DNA of 64,000 nucleotides from Naematelia aurantialba (lineage: Eukaryota > Basidiomycota > Tremellomycetes > Tremellales > Naemateliaceae). Every line of letters starts with the position of its first letter. Positions within the stretch are counted from its first letter, which is position 1. The notes beneath the pieces were generated by a model. That model was not told the origin of the DNA, did no database searches, and saw only the letters and a list, made by a program, of their open reading frames with translations. The stretch spans positions 186,001 to 250,000 of the forward strand of contig JAKFAO010000008.1 in the NCBI GenBank assembly GCA_021527695.1, read 5' to 3'. This document shows positions 11,975 to 24,500 of this stretch, piece after piece. The translations under genes were made by a program, and so were the position numbers.

Positions 11975-12525
11975 GTTCACTCGGACGCAGTAACGGCTGC
12001 AAATCGAAATGATCTGAGATAGGAGTGATGGATGGCCGTGACATTCTGTCTCAAGAGCTGGGGTTTGGTACAAGGCGTAGTTGGGCCAACGAAGGCAGAG
12101 ACCGTCTCCGCAGTCGTACGGAAAGGCGAATTTTCAAACTCGAGGGAATCAGGGGGATGGTGAGCAAGACAGACGATGGACAAGATAGACGCGAGAGAGT
12201 GACCGGCAAGGTCGATCGCTGTTGACGACGACGGGAAAGGTGATCTGGGAGAACGATGGGAGCAACGGCCACGAGGCGCGCGGGTCCCCGCATGGGGAAG
12301 CTTGGATAGCGGAACCAGAATGCTAAAGCGCCAGTTTCTAATAGTTTGTAGTGGTTCGTAGTTCAGGTTTGTAATCTTTGCAACAAACACTAATATTTCG
12401 GCGTCCGCCGCGATCCACGTGCCGATAACCACGGTCGCGTTTTATTGATTTTATTGTTCTCCTTTCAGGATCCTCTTTGCTCCGCCATCTCTCTTCTTCC
12501 TCGTCCCAAGGCAGCACCTAGCATC
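11975..12525. promoter_or_regulatory. Shared divergent upstream region of the 5-phosphatase and RCE1
   Basis: The two genes are transcribed away from each other. A pyrimidine-rich stretch (12461-12515) precedes the RCE1 ATG. In-frame ATGs upstream of both chosen starts exist (12445 for RCE1; an open frame beyond 11974 for the phosphatase), so either N-terminus may be longer. Confidence 0.4.
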
Positions 12526-13806
12526 ATGCGACTCTTACACCCATCGTTGGATCCTCCTCCCATGCTAGCTGCTGGTCTGCCCCCCCGCACTGCTCATCTC
12601 CTTTCTCTCCTATTCACTTCGTCCTATGTAGGCTCCATCTACATCTCGCAGCTCTTCTCCTCGCGCGCCCGCCGTTCCTCACTCCGGTCGAAGCAGCTGC
12701 CCTTGCCTCCCATCTCCTCTACGGATACGGACGCCGTGCCTGAAGTGACAAGCGAGCATACAGGGCAGCCTGAGCCCGGCAGCAGAGACCATCCAGACAC
12801 GATACGAGCGAGGATGAAAGCTGTCGGTCTGGCTACACTCGGGAGTCTCGTAGGGACTTGGTGGACGGTAAGGGAGATTGGGAAATACGGACCGGCAGAT
12901 ACGGTCAGTGGCTCGAGAGTATCGGTCGTCGTACTTTCCGTCTGATGCGTCGACAGACATGGTATACACTCAAACTGCTCGGGCTTGGCTTGCCCCTGAC
13001 CTTGGCATTACCGCAGGAGGGGGGGCAGCTATGTCTCTCCTACCTCTTGGCGCCTGTCCTGTTCTTGGGACCAATATATGTCAAGTACCTCGAATCGGCT
13101 CTTCCAATGCAGCGTCCCTCGCCAGGCGGTCTCCTGCGCCGTATGCAGCGGTGGTGGTCTGACCTCGGGCTAGTCGAGATCCGGAACTACGTCGTCGTGA
13201 GCCCTCAGCCAGCTTCTAGGCCCTATCAGCTCGCTGATCCTGATGGCACAGGGACCATTGACGGAAGAGCTAGTATTCCGCTCGACCATCATCTCCGTCT
13301 GCGTACTAGCGCGCCTGCCCCCTTGGTCGCTCGTCTTCGGCACTCCTTTGTGGTTCGGGATTGCCCATTTCCACCACGCCTACGAAGCGTGGAAGAGAGG
13401 TGGAAGGACATTCGAGGCATTGGTCCAAGCCATCGCCACGTCCTGCAAGTCGGGCGGTCCCGGCGTCCTGTCCGAGCTGACAAAGGGTAGTGGTACAGTT
13501 GACTTATACGACCCTCTTTGGGTGGTTCGCTTCATATCTCTTCATTCGGACCGGTACGCCTTCGACTCGTCGAGGCTGCCGCAGCTGACGAAAGACCAGG
13601 CTCAGTCCTTCCACCACTTGCATCCCATATCTTCTGCAATTACATGGGGTTATCTCTCCCTGGACATGCCATGCGGCGACATCCGTCACGTAAACTCTGT
13701 GCGCGCCCACCCTTTTCTCTTGTGGTGCGAGCTCACCTTCATAGCTATCACGGCGGCATATCTCGGAGGAATCGGCATGTTCATCTTGGGTCTTCGGGCA
13801 TTATGA
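12526..13806 (+). CDS. RCE1: CAAX prenyl protease 2 (type II CAAX endopeptidase)
   Basis: Six exons (12526-12903, 12957-13196, 13252-13422, 13499-13553, 13600-13689, 13745-13806) give 331 residues. RCE1 is an integral ER membrane protease that removes the last three residues from prenylated CAAX proteins such as Ras. The catalytic signature EELVFRS is present after RNYVVGPLT, as is the second motif FGIAHFHHAYE and the third HIFCNYMGLSLPG; these supply the conserved Glu-Glu, His and Asn residues. Hydrophobic helices occur throughout (SYLLAPVLFLGPIYV, AAYLGGIGMFILGL). The introns are short, and the 3' end of exon 3 is less certain than the rest. An in-frame ATG at 12445 would add 27 residues. 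Confidence 0.9.
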
Positions 13807-14184
13807 GGGACTTGCACGAGGCCATTATGTAGCCTCAATAGATTATTACAAGCTTCACAATCATGTGACTAGACAGTACAACAATAGCCCACTGCCAAGA
13901 TCTAGAACTGTGATACTGTAGATCCTCCGGCACGTTCTCCTAACCCTTCGTCCTCAACTCGGAGGCTGGATACATTCTCCCTGGTCCAGCGGTCCTAGCT
14001 CGTTCTGTTGCCCGCTTTAACCCTCTTTCTCGGTCAAATCCTCCTGCCGTCCCTGCTCCTACTGCTGCTTCCTCCGGGCTGTTACCATGTCTCGCCACTC
14101 TTCATCGTGCCATTCAGCTGGGTGAGTGGAGGCACGATCAGCTAGGTCGGAGGAAGCGCGATCAGATGGGTCGGAGGAAGCGCA
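13807..14184. other. Convergent 3' region between RCE1 and the Zn2Cys6 factor
   Basis: This holds the two 3' ends. Three 24-bp repeats (14136-14207) run across the stop codon of the minus-strand gene. No separate gene is seen. Confidence 0.5.
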
Positions 14185-14207
14185 TTAAGCAGGGTCGGAG
14201 GAAGCGC
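14136..14207. repeat. Three 24-bp tandem repeats across a stop codon
   Basis: Three copies of a 24-bp unit that contains GGTCGGAGGAAGCGC. The stop of the Zn2Cys6 gene (14185-14187, minus strand) lies inside one copy; the other copies keep the same frame open. Confidence 0.85.
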
Positions 14208-16327
14208 TTTCAGCGCGTTCAGAAGAAGCGACTTTTGCAGGGTCGTTTGCCGCAGCGTTTACAGCGCGTCTCCCAGACGGCCGCCCACGACCACAAGCTT
14301 TCCCCGACGTGTTCATTGACGCCGATTGTGGCGAACAGTCGTCGCTAAACCCGCCAGCGCTCTTGTCGGGTTTCCTCGCCTCCTGCTGCTCCTCCTGCTG
14401 CTGCTGTTGTTGCCGCTGCTGCCGTTGCTGCCGTTCGCGCTCCTTGTCCCGTTTTGATTTCTTCCCTGGTCCTCGTCTTCGAACCACGGTATCGTACACG
14501 CATTCCTCTTCATTCCGTTTTGAACAATGGTGACATTTGGGTCGCACCTCGTCGCACCTGTCACTGTCAGCTTGCTACTTTCAGCTATAAAGAACACAAG
14601 CCTACCTGAGCTTCCTGGCACGACACATGCGGCATGCAATAATGACCTTCTTCTCCTCTCCATCTCCGTCATTGCTGGCTGCAGCAGGGTTGCCATTCTC
14701 CCCGGTATCGTCCGCTCGACGCTTCTTCGGACGAGCAACATGTGAACGATCTGAAGTATCACCTCGTTTGGTGTCCGATGTGACTGGGGGAGGAACATTG
14801 GTGGATAAGCTGGAAGAAGACGCGCCAGGATAAGAAGTATTGTTCGTGACAGGGGTGTTAGGAGACGGTATTATGGGTTTGCCCCATATACCAGGATCAG
14901 GGAATGACGACTGAGAATTGAACATCTCGTACGCCCAGCTGCCGTTCGGCGTCGCGCTCAGCGCAGGAGCGCGCCTCTTTTGTGAAAGGCCGGGGGAGCG
15001 CGAACCATGGGGAGATTGAGTGTCGTGCACCCGAATCTTCAGGATTGGTGGCAAAGATCCGGTTGACGTAGCAGGTGGAGGAGGAGCGATGAAGGTCGGC
15101 GTAGGGAGAGGAGCAGAACGGGAGATGGAAGCGCGATCAGGGTGGAGAGGCGGCGGCACTGAGATCCATGGGGAGAGCCCTTTAAAAGGGAGATTATTGG
15201 CGGCAGGCGCTGCCGAGCTAATGTGTTGAAGGGTAGAGATCGAAGGAACAGGCATGACACCAGGAAGGGTCCCGTTGGTACCGACTGCCCATGGTATTTG
15301 CATGCCCTCGGTGCCAGGGGCCTCTCTCTCATTTGTTTGTTGCAACATTTCAAGTCCTGAACCCCAATCTCCCCATCCAGAGTACATATTTGGCGGTAGA
15401 GGTGCGACGAGATCCGGCGGAATTTCGACCTGAGTCAGATCATGAAGCGCATTCTCAACTGCAAGGCTGTCGTATTGCTGGTGGTCCAGAGCGAATGAGA
15501 AGGGCGCTTGTAGTGAAGGGTCCAGGACGTTGGAATTTGAGACTGTCTGTGAAGGTTGTGGCTGCTGTTGAAGATTCATTTTTTGCTCGAGGAGTTGTAA
15601 GAAGCGATCTCCTGTCGCAAGGTGGACGGGGGGATTGACAAACATATCGCTGGACTGTTAAGCCAGGAAGAAAGGGTGGAACGGGGACGCCAACTTACTA
15701 TATCGACTGAGCAGATTTCTTCTCCTCTCTGACAGCTGTCTGTTGCTCAGTCTGGGAGACCGAGACGGGCCTACTCCCGCTTGCCTCTGACTGTTGCGGC
15801 GCAAATGGATTTTCAAAGCTCCATTCTGCCGGCGTGAACATGTCCTGGTATGCCAGCTGGTTGGTGAACGGTACGCTGACGCTGTTGGAGGTATTATTAT
15901 GGCCGTTATTAATGGCTAATTTTGTCGATGACTGCATGTTGGAAACATCCCCGCCTGTCGAGACTAAGGGCAGCATGGGGGTATCGGGCAGAGCCGACGC
16001 ATAGTCCATTGCTACTGGCCGTGACGACGAGGCGTAGCACGGTGATGGGGCGCCTTTCGAATCGAGGTAGGCCTGGATTTGATTGCGAATCTCTCTCTCA
16101 AAGGGGAGGGTGACTGTTTGGTTCGGGAGACCGGGTATCAGCTGTCTGCGTGGTCGGCGAGAGGCCAGCAAGAAAAACATAGTATGGAGGCCGAGGACCG
16201 TACCAATGTTCAGAGACAAGGAGAGGACGAGGCAACTCCGTAGGGCGCATTGCGATGGGAGGAAAGGAGCGGTAAGGGACTCACTGGGGCGGACTAAATC
16301 TTTTGGTGTAAGCGTTTTTGCCGACAT
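14185..16327 (-). CDS. Zn2Cys6 transcription factor with the DNA-binding cluster near the C-terminus
   Basis: Four exons (16285-16327, 15699-16113, 14606-15649, 14185-14557) give 624 residues. The zinc cluster is built across the last intron: ACRMCRARKLR from exon 3 and CDEVRPKCHHCSKRNEEEC from exon 4, a complete set of six cysteines with CX2C-X6-C and CX2C-X7-C spacing. It is followed by a basic region (RRRGPGKKSKRDKERE) and a Gln-rich stretch. The long N-terminal part is Pro/Ser/Gln-rich with no recognised fold; I see no fungal_trans middle homology domain. Fungal Zn2Cys6 factors usually carry the cluster at the N-terminus, so this layout is less common although known in basidiomycetes. Targets cannot be inferred. 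It acts in the nucleus by family. Confidence 0.88.
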
Positions 16328-17202
16328 GAAGGGATTCTCTTTGTTCCGTTTCAGCTCTCGGCGGTAGCATGAAACGGAAGCCGCTTGATCGGGTCGTTAG
16401 CCGCTCTACGAGGACATATGTGTCACTTTGGGTGTTCTGCCGGCGTTGTCGGAGTCGATAAGAGAGAATGATGCGGAGAAATCGAGAGCGCCGTCGATAG
16501 AGCGTTCGATGGCCGACACCGTTGCAAAAGCGGTGGTTCAACTTGCGATACAGAGCCGGGTATGTCACTCGATACGCCCTGCCAGCAGGAAGGATGACCC
16601 AAGTTTGATGGGAGGATAGATTTTGGTTCGGCGATGCGTCGTCGTAGTGCCAAAGGACGTGCGACTCCAGATGGCCGGCAGTGCTGATGTCGGCTCTTCT
16701 TGCAGACGTGTGAGAATGTTCTGATGGGAGAGTCTTCAGAGTCAAGGGTGGACATGGGTGAGATTCGTGAGGAGGAGCGTCATGACGTCGAGGCGATGTA
16801 TAGCCAACAGCGATTTATCCTCGCTCAAAGATGGAGTTGAACGACAGAGTCCCCGTCTCTCCCATGTCGCTGTGGACCCTTGAGGGGTCGTCGAGGCGCC
16901 GTTGACAAGGGAGAGGATCGTTGGTCAAGCCGCAAAAGTACAAGAGAGATATTCTGCTCTTGTGATCACTAAGATCCTCGGAGTCTTTCTTTCTATCTTT
17001 CCTTTAACTTTCTTTCCTTCTCCCGGAGAAGGCAATGAAGAGTGAGGAATTACCCAAAGAGGCATTTTGCATTGGCAAGGTACGTAACCCACCATGTGCC
17101 GCCGCGAACATGTCAGCATACTGCCAATGAATATATATACATCTCCCAGTCAGTCGTCGGGCCAAGCACTATCATGAATGCTAGTCGACCTGTAGTCACA
17201 AT
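16328..17202. other. Intergenic region upstream of the Zn2Cys6 gene
   Basis: Short frames only, without family similarity. It should contain the promoter of the transcription factor and the 3' end of the transporter gene. A tract of C/T-rich sequence lies at 16975-17020. Confidence 0.4.
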
Positions 17203-19313
17203 CTACATGAACTCGGCATGCGAAACCTCTTCCTTTCCCTCCTGATCCCTCGGGATCGCTTCTTCTCCTTCTGGAGCGTCCAGAGCTTTCTCGACCGCCT
17301 CGGGAACAGCAAGCGGCGCCTGACTGGCCCAGATTGTGATCTTTCCGGTGTATTTATGGCTCCTCGATATCCACATAACCAGGCCGTACGCTGCGAGGGG
17401 CACGTATCCCATCTATTCCGCGGTCAGTCCGCGGTCAGTGGGGCCGGCTTGACAACTTCTTTGGAAAGGAGTAGAGGGCGACGACCGTTGAGAGAGGACA
17501 AGGGGGAGGGCGGAGGTAGACAGGCAGGAAAGTGAAGGGGAGAAGAGAAGACGAACAAAGACGAGGAAGAAGGCAATGTGGGTAGATTGTCTGTCGGCCA
17601 CTGCCCCAACCATAGATGGCCAGCAAGCGCCGCCGCTCACGCCGGCCGCGATGAGACCCGCGCCAAGTTTGGCGTATGTCCCCAGATCGGCAGTTGCGAC
17701 GCTAAATATGACTGGGTAGCAAATGGACTCGAAGAAGAAGATGAGGTAGAGGCATGCGATACCCGCTGAAGGGAGGTTAGCAGCGCTACACCCTTGTAAA
17801 GGGTTAAAGGGGAGACTGGGGTACGCGCCTTTGCCAGGAAGCACAGCGGTCAGAATGCTGAATATCATCAAGCCGATACCGTTGGCGAACAGTGCAAATG
17901 CTGGATCCACGTATCTGCAAATAAAGTCAGCGCATCTTCTCGCATGCTTTCCATGTACAGGCGTGCTGGTGGTACAGCAGGGGCTGTCCGTGTCGATACT
18001 TACCGTAGATACAAGACTCCTATGAAGCGACCGGCTGTGAATACACCTTGGCAGCCTGAAAACATGTTGGACGCTGTGGCCTGCGAGATGGCTGGGCTGA
18101 TGCCTGGCTGCTCGGTGATGTAGAAGATGGCAAAGCTGGCCACTGCGACCTGTGCACCAACCTACCTCTGTCAACTCAGCACGTAGGTAGCCTTCCCGAT
18201 ACCATAAACTCTGAGTGTGCCAGGACGTGACTCACATAGGTGAATTCGGCGAGAAAGCCAAATATGGTGCGCCTGTATTTCAACAGCCCCTTGAGGGTTA
18301 CCTTTTCTGCTTCGGCAGCACCCGAGACGACAGTCACTACCTGCTGGACATCGGGAAGCTTGGCAAAGAACACAAGAGCGTTGATGATGCAGCCGAAGAG
18401 CGACATGGCGAGGTAGACATATTGCACCGTTCCCAGGCTGTATTCGTTTGCACCGTTCTAGTCGGCCATATCAGCTGAATCGCCGGAGCAGGACCAAGAG
18501 CCGGACTGGGACCGGGCCCAGATCCGGGGAGTCTTGAGCACTCACAAAGAAGGCATGAGCAGCAATGATCGGCCCAAGGACGGTGGCTATGCCGTTGAAG
18601 CCTTGTGCCAGGGTCAGACGAAGGGCCGAGTACTTTGGTGTCCCAAGGACAGTGATGTAGCTATTGGCGGCGACCTCGAGCGTGGCGAGTCCTGCAGACA
18701 GAGTCAATGACCTGCGCGACTATTCGGGAAACACAGGGATGCCTCGAGGAAGCCCCATCTTCTGCGGGTGCCAGAGACCTACCTGAAGCAGTGACAAAGG
18801 TGAACGCGACAAACATGCCATAGTAGGCGTAGTGTGCTGCCGGCCAGAACATGACAGCCCCAATCGAGAAGAGACCGAGACCAACGTGGATACCCGTCTT
18901 GTATCCGAAACGCCTCATGAAAGCACCCATCGGCGGTGCTACCACCAGATACGCTGGAGCCTGTCAGTTTGCCAACCGCTCGGGGACGTGGGAACATAGC
19001 ACTGACCGACAAAGTAGGCAAACTGTAAGAGAGTCGTTTGCGTCTTGGTCAATCCGAAGATGTCCAGGACTGCCAATCTATCAGAAACGGGGACCACCCG
19101 AGTGGAGTGTTGAGAGATGGTACTGACAATGCTGGTTGAGAACGTCGAGCAGACCATACGAGAAACCCCAGAGGAAGAACAGCGAAGTGACCTGTCATCA
19201 TCAGTGCGGAACATTCGGCGAGTTAACTGGCACGTATGCCTACTTACGAGGCTGAAGGAGAAGACCAGCTCCCGCTGAGACATCCTCGTAAAGTCCGTTG
19301 CTTCTCGTGTCAT
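17203..19313 (-). CDS. MFS transporter, FucP (fucose/glucose-galactose permease) family
   Basis: Ten exons (19248-19313, 19128-19191, 19007-19069, 18783-18953, 18546-18691, 18236-18457, 18004-18161, 17829-17914, 17557-17765, 17203-17412) give 464 residues. Family landmarks in order are SLFFLWGFSYGLLDVLNQH, FGLTKTQTTLLQFAYF, APPMGAFMRRFGYK, GLATLEVAANSYI, RLTLAQGFNGIATVLGPI, SQATASNMFSGCQGVFTAGR, PVIFSVATADLGTYAKLGAG and AAYGLVMW. They support a 12-helix proton-coupled sugar symporter of the plasma membrane. The substrate (fucose, glucose, galactose or another sugar) is not determined. The C-terminal tail is acidic and cytosolic. One junction (17829/17765) would need a GCGCGT donor; because the intervening 63 bp are open in frame, they could instead be retained. 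Confidence 0.88.
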
Positions 19314-20199
19314 CCTGGTGCTGTGTTTGCTAGTCGGTGTGTTCGTTAGACGTTGTCGTTGCTAGTCAGGGTGTTTACTAGTCAGTGCGCTCGCTAGATC
19401 GTGTGTTTGCGAGATCAGTTGTTCAACGAGGCAAGCGACGTGATCGGCTGGAGCTGTCAGTCTTAGCACCAGTGCTTCTTATGTCGAGACGACTCGGTCG
19501 ACCGAAGGCATAGTATTCCGCCGAGACGGCTGTGCGCCTGGTCTCGTCGCAATAAGCTCATAGCATGAACCACCCTACCCAGACCACAGCCAATCCAGGC
19601 GACCGCAGATTGACTACGATCAAGCAGTCTGCCTGTCCCGCATGGGCACTCTGGGGCCGCCACGGTCGAGCTACGGGAGTCACGGGGCATCCAGCGGGGC
19701 GCGGAGTAGCTGGAGGAAAGCCCGGCGCGCCCCGTCGAGCTAAATATCAACTGCGGCGGCCAAGGTCTTGTGCCGCTTCGCGGAGCTAGCTGCTTTGAGA
19801 GCATGTGTTCTCACCAGTCACTGTGTCCACCACGTCACGTCGTGGGCCGACACTCGCCTCGGACACCCTCGGAGGAAGGTCTTTCCGCCGGTGATTTAAC
19901 ACGCGAATTAACCGAGACAGCAACCAACCGAGGAGCCACAGGTGTGTGTGCAAATCACAGTTCTGAGCGACACGGGAGCGGGCACAGTCTAAGGCCGCGA
20001 CTCAGAGAGTCTCGTTGTCCAGTCTCAATCCTTAGAACGCCACCGGCGTAATCAGTCATCACCCGTGACCTTTCTTAGTGGAGGCGTGGGACCAGATCCA
20101 GAAATAAACGTCCACTCGTTCGTCATTCGTGCAGAGCAAGGGTGGCGGTAGCACCCATGGCGTCTCATCATACAGCATCCCCGTTCATCGCTACCTATC
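19314..20199. other. Intergenic region upstream of the MFS transporter
   Basis: No gene recognised. Near the transporter start (about 19325-19410) there are three imperfect copies of a CTAGTCRGKGYG-like sequence that could be regulatory repeats. The high end is the 3' flank of RPL23. Confidence 0.4.
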
Positions 20200-21190
20200 T
20201 TACACGACGGTACCGGCGTTCGAGGCTATACGGGGCCACAAGTCGGCGCATTCCTTTGCGACGCTAAGCGGCCATCAGTATGTGTTGACATTCTGGATAG
20301 TCCACCAGTCCGAGGACAGCCAGCGCGGGTACCGGCAGCGAGATGGACAGGATGACGCGAGTAAGATACGAAGACTCACGGTCCGTTGATAGCACTGCCC
20401 TTCATCTCCCCCTTGGCGTTTACGATGACACCGGCGTTGTCCTCAAAGTAGAGGAACATGCCGTCCCTCCTCCTCCAGGGCTTGCGCTGACGGCAAATGA
20501 CGGCGGGCATGACTGCAACCATTTAGCTTCTCGTCGTCGAGGTCGTATGACCGTGAACCGTGACTAACCCTTCTTCCTCAACTCGGGCTTTCCCTTCTTG
20601 ACGGAAGCCATGACCATGTCACCAGCGGCAGCTGCGGGCAGCCTGTTAAGTCGTGCACCAAAGCCGACGACGGAGATGACGTAGAGGTCTGCGAACAGTC
20701 AGTCTTCATGTGCAAAGTGCTCGTCTTGCGGGATCCAACGTACTCTTGGCACCCGAGTTGTCGGCGCAGTTCATCACCGCTCCGACGGGGAGACCCAGAG
20801 TCATTCTGTGTTTGGTACCGGAGGCGGCGGCTGTTATATGTCAGCAATCTACTACCCAACGCGACATCTGTGCGACCGTTCTGTGCCATCACAATCTCTC
20901 CGTCCACGACGGAAGATGCTTCACTTGATCTGCTGCAGATCGACATCCACCTCATGCCGGCCCCAATTCCCATGCCTGATACTCTGCAAAGACACCGCAA
21001 GCTCATCACTCCCCCAATCCAGCAGCAGCCTTTCCATCTCCCCGGCAATCACGTCGGATCCGCCCAGGTCGCCGATACTTCCTCCGGGTATCAGGCAATT
21101 CGCTCCCTTGCGAGACCACCTCAAGCAGCTCATCCGAACACATGACAACGACATGGCTTGCACAGAACCCTACTCACATTTGGCGGACAT
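20200..21190 (-). CDS. RPL23: 60S ribosomal protein L23 (uL14)
   Basis: Five exons (21178-21190, 20744-20830, 20569-20688, 20380-20512, 20200-20263) give 138 residues, the usual length. Diagnostic segments are [57 protein letters not shown] and [20 protein letters not shown], ending [17 protein letters not shown]. It binds 28S rRNA near the elongation-factor site of the large subunit. The first coding exon is only 13 bp (Met-Ser-Ala-Lys plus one base) and is followed by a 347-bp intron, the pattern of ribosomal-protein genes whose first intron may carry transcription signals. It is divergent from the remodeller at 21548. Confidence 0.95.
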
Positions 21191-21547
21191 GGCGACTCGA
21201 GTAAACTTGACGACAAACTGTCAAGCTTCAATTCTGCATTTTCGTTGCGAGAGAGTCCTGTAAGAGACTCGTCGGAGTTTCGCGGAGTTTCGCCCCACAT
21301 GCATACATGTGGCCATTGCACTCCCGCTGTGGCGGAAATTTGATTTTGATCCCGCTCGGTGTGGACCCGAACACGCGTTTCCCTTGTGCAGAAAGTCAGT
21401 TTGCCCCCGAACGCGTCTTGGTGGATTCATTCATTTCTCCATCAGCAACCAACTTGTACTCTGAACCGGATCCCATTGCTCTGTTTCTTGGGTCTTGGCT
21501 GCTGGTTTCAGCTCAAATACCCTCATCTTCCGTGAGATATAGTATCC
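21191..21547. promoter_or_regulatory. Divergent promoter region of RPL23 and the LSH/IRC5 gene
   Basis: A 357-bp intergenic spacer between two genes transcribed away from each other. No consensus site is clear enough to name. Confidence 0.5.
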
Positions 21548-24500
21548 ATGGCATCGCTAGCTTCGACACCGATAGTCCCGTCCCTCACCAATTCTTCCAC
21601 CACGACCTCCATGACGACATCCCCTCGGACGGCATCGCCGGCTTTGCAAGATACGATCAAGATGGTCGCGGACGATGACGGCAACGTGGATGAGGAGGAT
21701 ATCAAGGAGGAGCTGAAGGAGGACTCAGAGTCAGATCCTCAGGTGAGCTATATGGTGTTGCCTTGCAGTGCAAGGAGGCTTCCGTTACATCGTTGTCGGT
21801 GCTGACATTACTCTCCTTTGTGCTCCCTTCCTCGCGCCTGTTGAATCTTCTTACGATGCTGCTTTCCTTCCCTAATGCTACCTCTTATTCTTATCCTACT
21901 CGGCTCGTTTTGCGCTCGGAACTTAGGCTTCGGCGCGGGCAGCCCGCTTGACATTCCTGCTCGACAAGTCGACAATCTACGCCAAGATCATTGGCGATCG
22001 AATGGCAAGACAGCAGATTGAGAAACAAAAGGCTGAGCAACGGGCAGCTGCAAGAAAAGAGAACAAAGTGAAGCGAGAGGCAGAGCTTCACGAGGCACAT
22101 CGAAATGGATTGAGGGATCTTAAGAAGGAGCCCGGGTCTAAGCGGAAACGAAAGAGCGAGGGTGGTGGTGTGGGCAAGAAGGCCAAGACGGAGCCAGAGC
22201 AGGAAGACGAGGCAAGTTTGAAACTCTTCTGGATCTATAGCTAATAATCCTAGGAGGAGAAGCCAGAAGCGGACGGCCCCGAAGTTGAAGCTACCACGCT
22301 TCCCAAAGATGGCGAGGTCGAGGGCCACGACGAGGAGGCTAAGCAGTATTCCTTTGCCCAACCGGATCTCGTCACGGGTGCGAAGCTGCGAGACTACCAA
22401 CTGGCAGGAGTGCAGTGGATGATCAGTCTGTATGAGAATGGCCTCAACGGTATTTTGGCGGATGAGATGGGGCTCGGAAAGGTGAGGCTTGCTTGCAGAA
22501 GTCGCTAACCTTGGCAGACTCTGCAAACCATCTCTTTCCTCGCTCATCTTCGGTCCAAGGGGACCTGGGGTCCGTTCCTGATCGTCTGCCCACTGTCGGT
22601 GCTGAATAATTGGACTATGGAGTTTGAGAAGTTTACGCCATCTATTCCGGTAAGTCTATGCGTCTTGCCTGAATGTGAAGCTCATGTATTGCTTAGGTGC
22701 TCATGTATCACGGCCCACCGGACCATCGAGCTCACCTTCGCGCAACCCGCTTACAGCCTCCAACGGCTCCGGGAGTCAGTAATGTGCGCAAAGGGCGCAA
22801 GTCAGGTGGTTCCACACAAAGCTTTCCCATCATCATCACAACATACGAGATGTGTATAAGGGACCGCCAGTTCTTATCGGGCTTTCAGTGGAAGTTCATC
22901 GTCGTGGATGAAGGGCATCGACTGAAGAATCTGGATTGCAAGTAAGTATCTACTTGTCCAGTCGCGACAAGCTGACCGGCCGTTATAGACTGATCAGAGA
23001 GCTTAAGAAGTATACCAGTGCAAACCGCATGATCCTGACGGGCACCCCATTACATGTGAGTTTCGGCCATGCATATAGGCAAAGTTGAGCTGAGCTGACG
23101 ATGCAGAATAACCTTGCCGAGCTGTGGTCTCTCCTCAACTTTATCCTGCCAGATATTTTTGACGACCTCGACTCTTTCCAACAGTGGTTCAACTTTGATG
23201 ACATGTCATCAACAGGAGTTCTTAACAAATCATCAATTGTCACTTCTCTCCACGCCATCCTGAAACCCTTCCTCCTGCGCCGGCTCAAAGTCGATGTCGA
23301 GAAAGAATTGCCGCCGAAGAAAGAGTATCTCCTATACGCGCCTCTTACTCAACAGCAGAAAGATATCTATCAAGCCATCGTTTCGCGACAAATTCGACAG
23401 TATCTCGTGGACAAGAAGACGGGCGGTGCGGAGCCAGTTCCCCAGCCGGAACCGGAAAAGACACCAGGAAAGAAAACGAGGCAACAGCCGCGAAAGTCAT
23501 ACACTATCGAGGAGAATGATTCAAAGTATCTTCGAGATCTCGAGAGGAAGCTCGACCAGGAGGAGGAGCCGCCAGCTGTCACCAAGTCGGCTGCTGAAAT
23601 TGGCAGAGAATGGGCGAACAAGCAGGCCAGTACGTATAGTCCTTGAGCCGGCAAGCTGTTCCTCGGCATGGTGTCCTCGGCATGCTCACGCGCACGCTGA
23701 CTTTTAAAGCAAAACACGTCAACAACATGCGACTACAGAACCTAGTGATGCAGCTCCGCAAGGTCTCTTGTCATCCCTTCCTCTTCGATTGGCCAGCCGA
23801 TCAAGACGGTCAGCTCGTGGTCAACGAGGACCTGGTGAATGCCTCGGGCAAGATGCTGTTATTGAACCGTCTCCTCGACGTTCTTTTCGATCGCGGGCAC
23901 AAGGTCTTGATCTTTTCCCAGTTTACTACCATGTTAGATGTTATCGTAAGTCCAGCGTGGTCATCCCAACGTGGTCATTCCAGCGCGCAGCGCGGGTATT
24001 GCAGCAGGGTCTATGCTGACGTGAGCAGGAAGATTGGGCGACCAGCTACAAAGGCTGGAAGATCTGTCGCATTGACGGGTCGACGTCACAGGAAATGCGT
24101 CGCGCTCAAATGGAGGAGTTCAACAACGGCAAAGGCGATGACGCGTGCAAGCTTTTCCTCCTCAGCACGCGTGCTGGAGGACTAGGTGTCAATCTCGTCG
24201 CTGCGGACACGGTCATCTTCTTTGACCAGGACTGGAGTGAGTCCGAGCCGAAGCCCAAGGACCGCATTCGAAATCAGGGCCGTGCTGACGGTCGATAGAT
24301 CCCCAAATGGATCTACAAGCTCAAGATCGAGCCCACCGGATTGGCCAGACCAAACCCGTTCTCATCTTCCGCCTCGTGTCAGCACATACCATCGAGTCTC
24401 ATATCTTGCAGAAGGCGGGAAACAAGCGCAAACTAGAAGCGCTCGTCATTTCGCAGGGCAAGTTTGGGCGCGTAGTGGATGAGAATGGCAGGGTCCTGCT

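Noticed and set aside
22851..22872. Resemblance to a transposase adapter (AGATGTGTATAAG; protein YEMCIRDR)
   Set aside because: Only 13 bases match, and YEM.IRDR followed by [10 protein letters not shown] is a natural SNF2-family segment, so no adapter contamination is needed.
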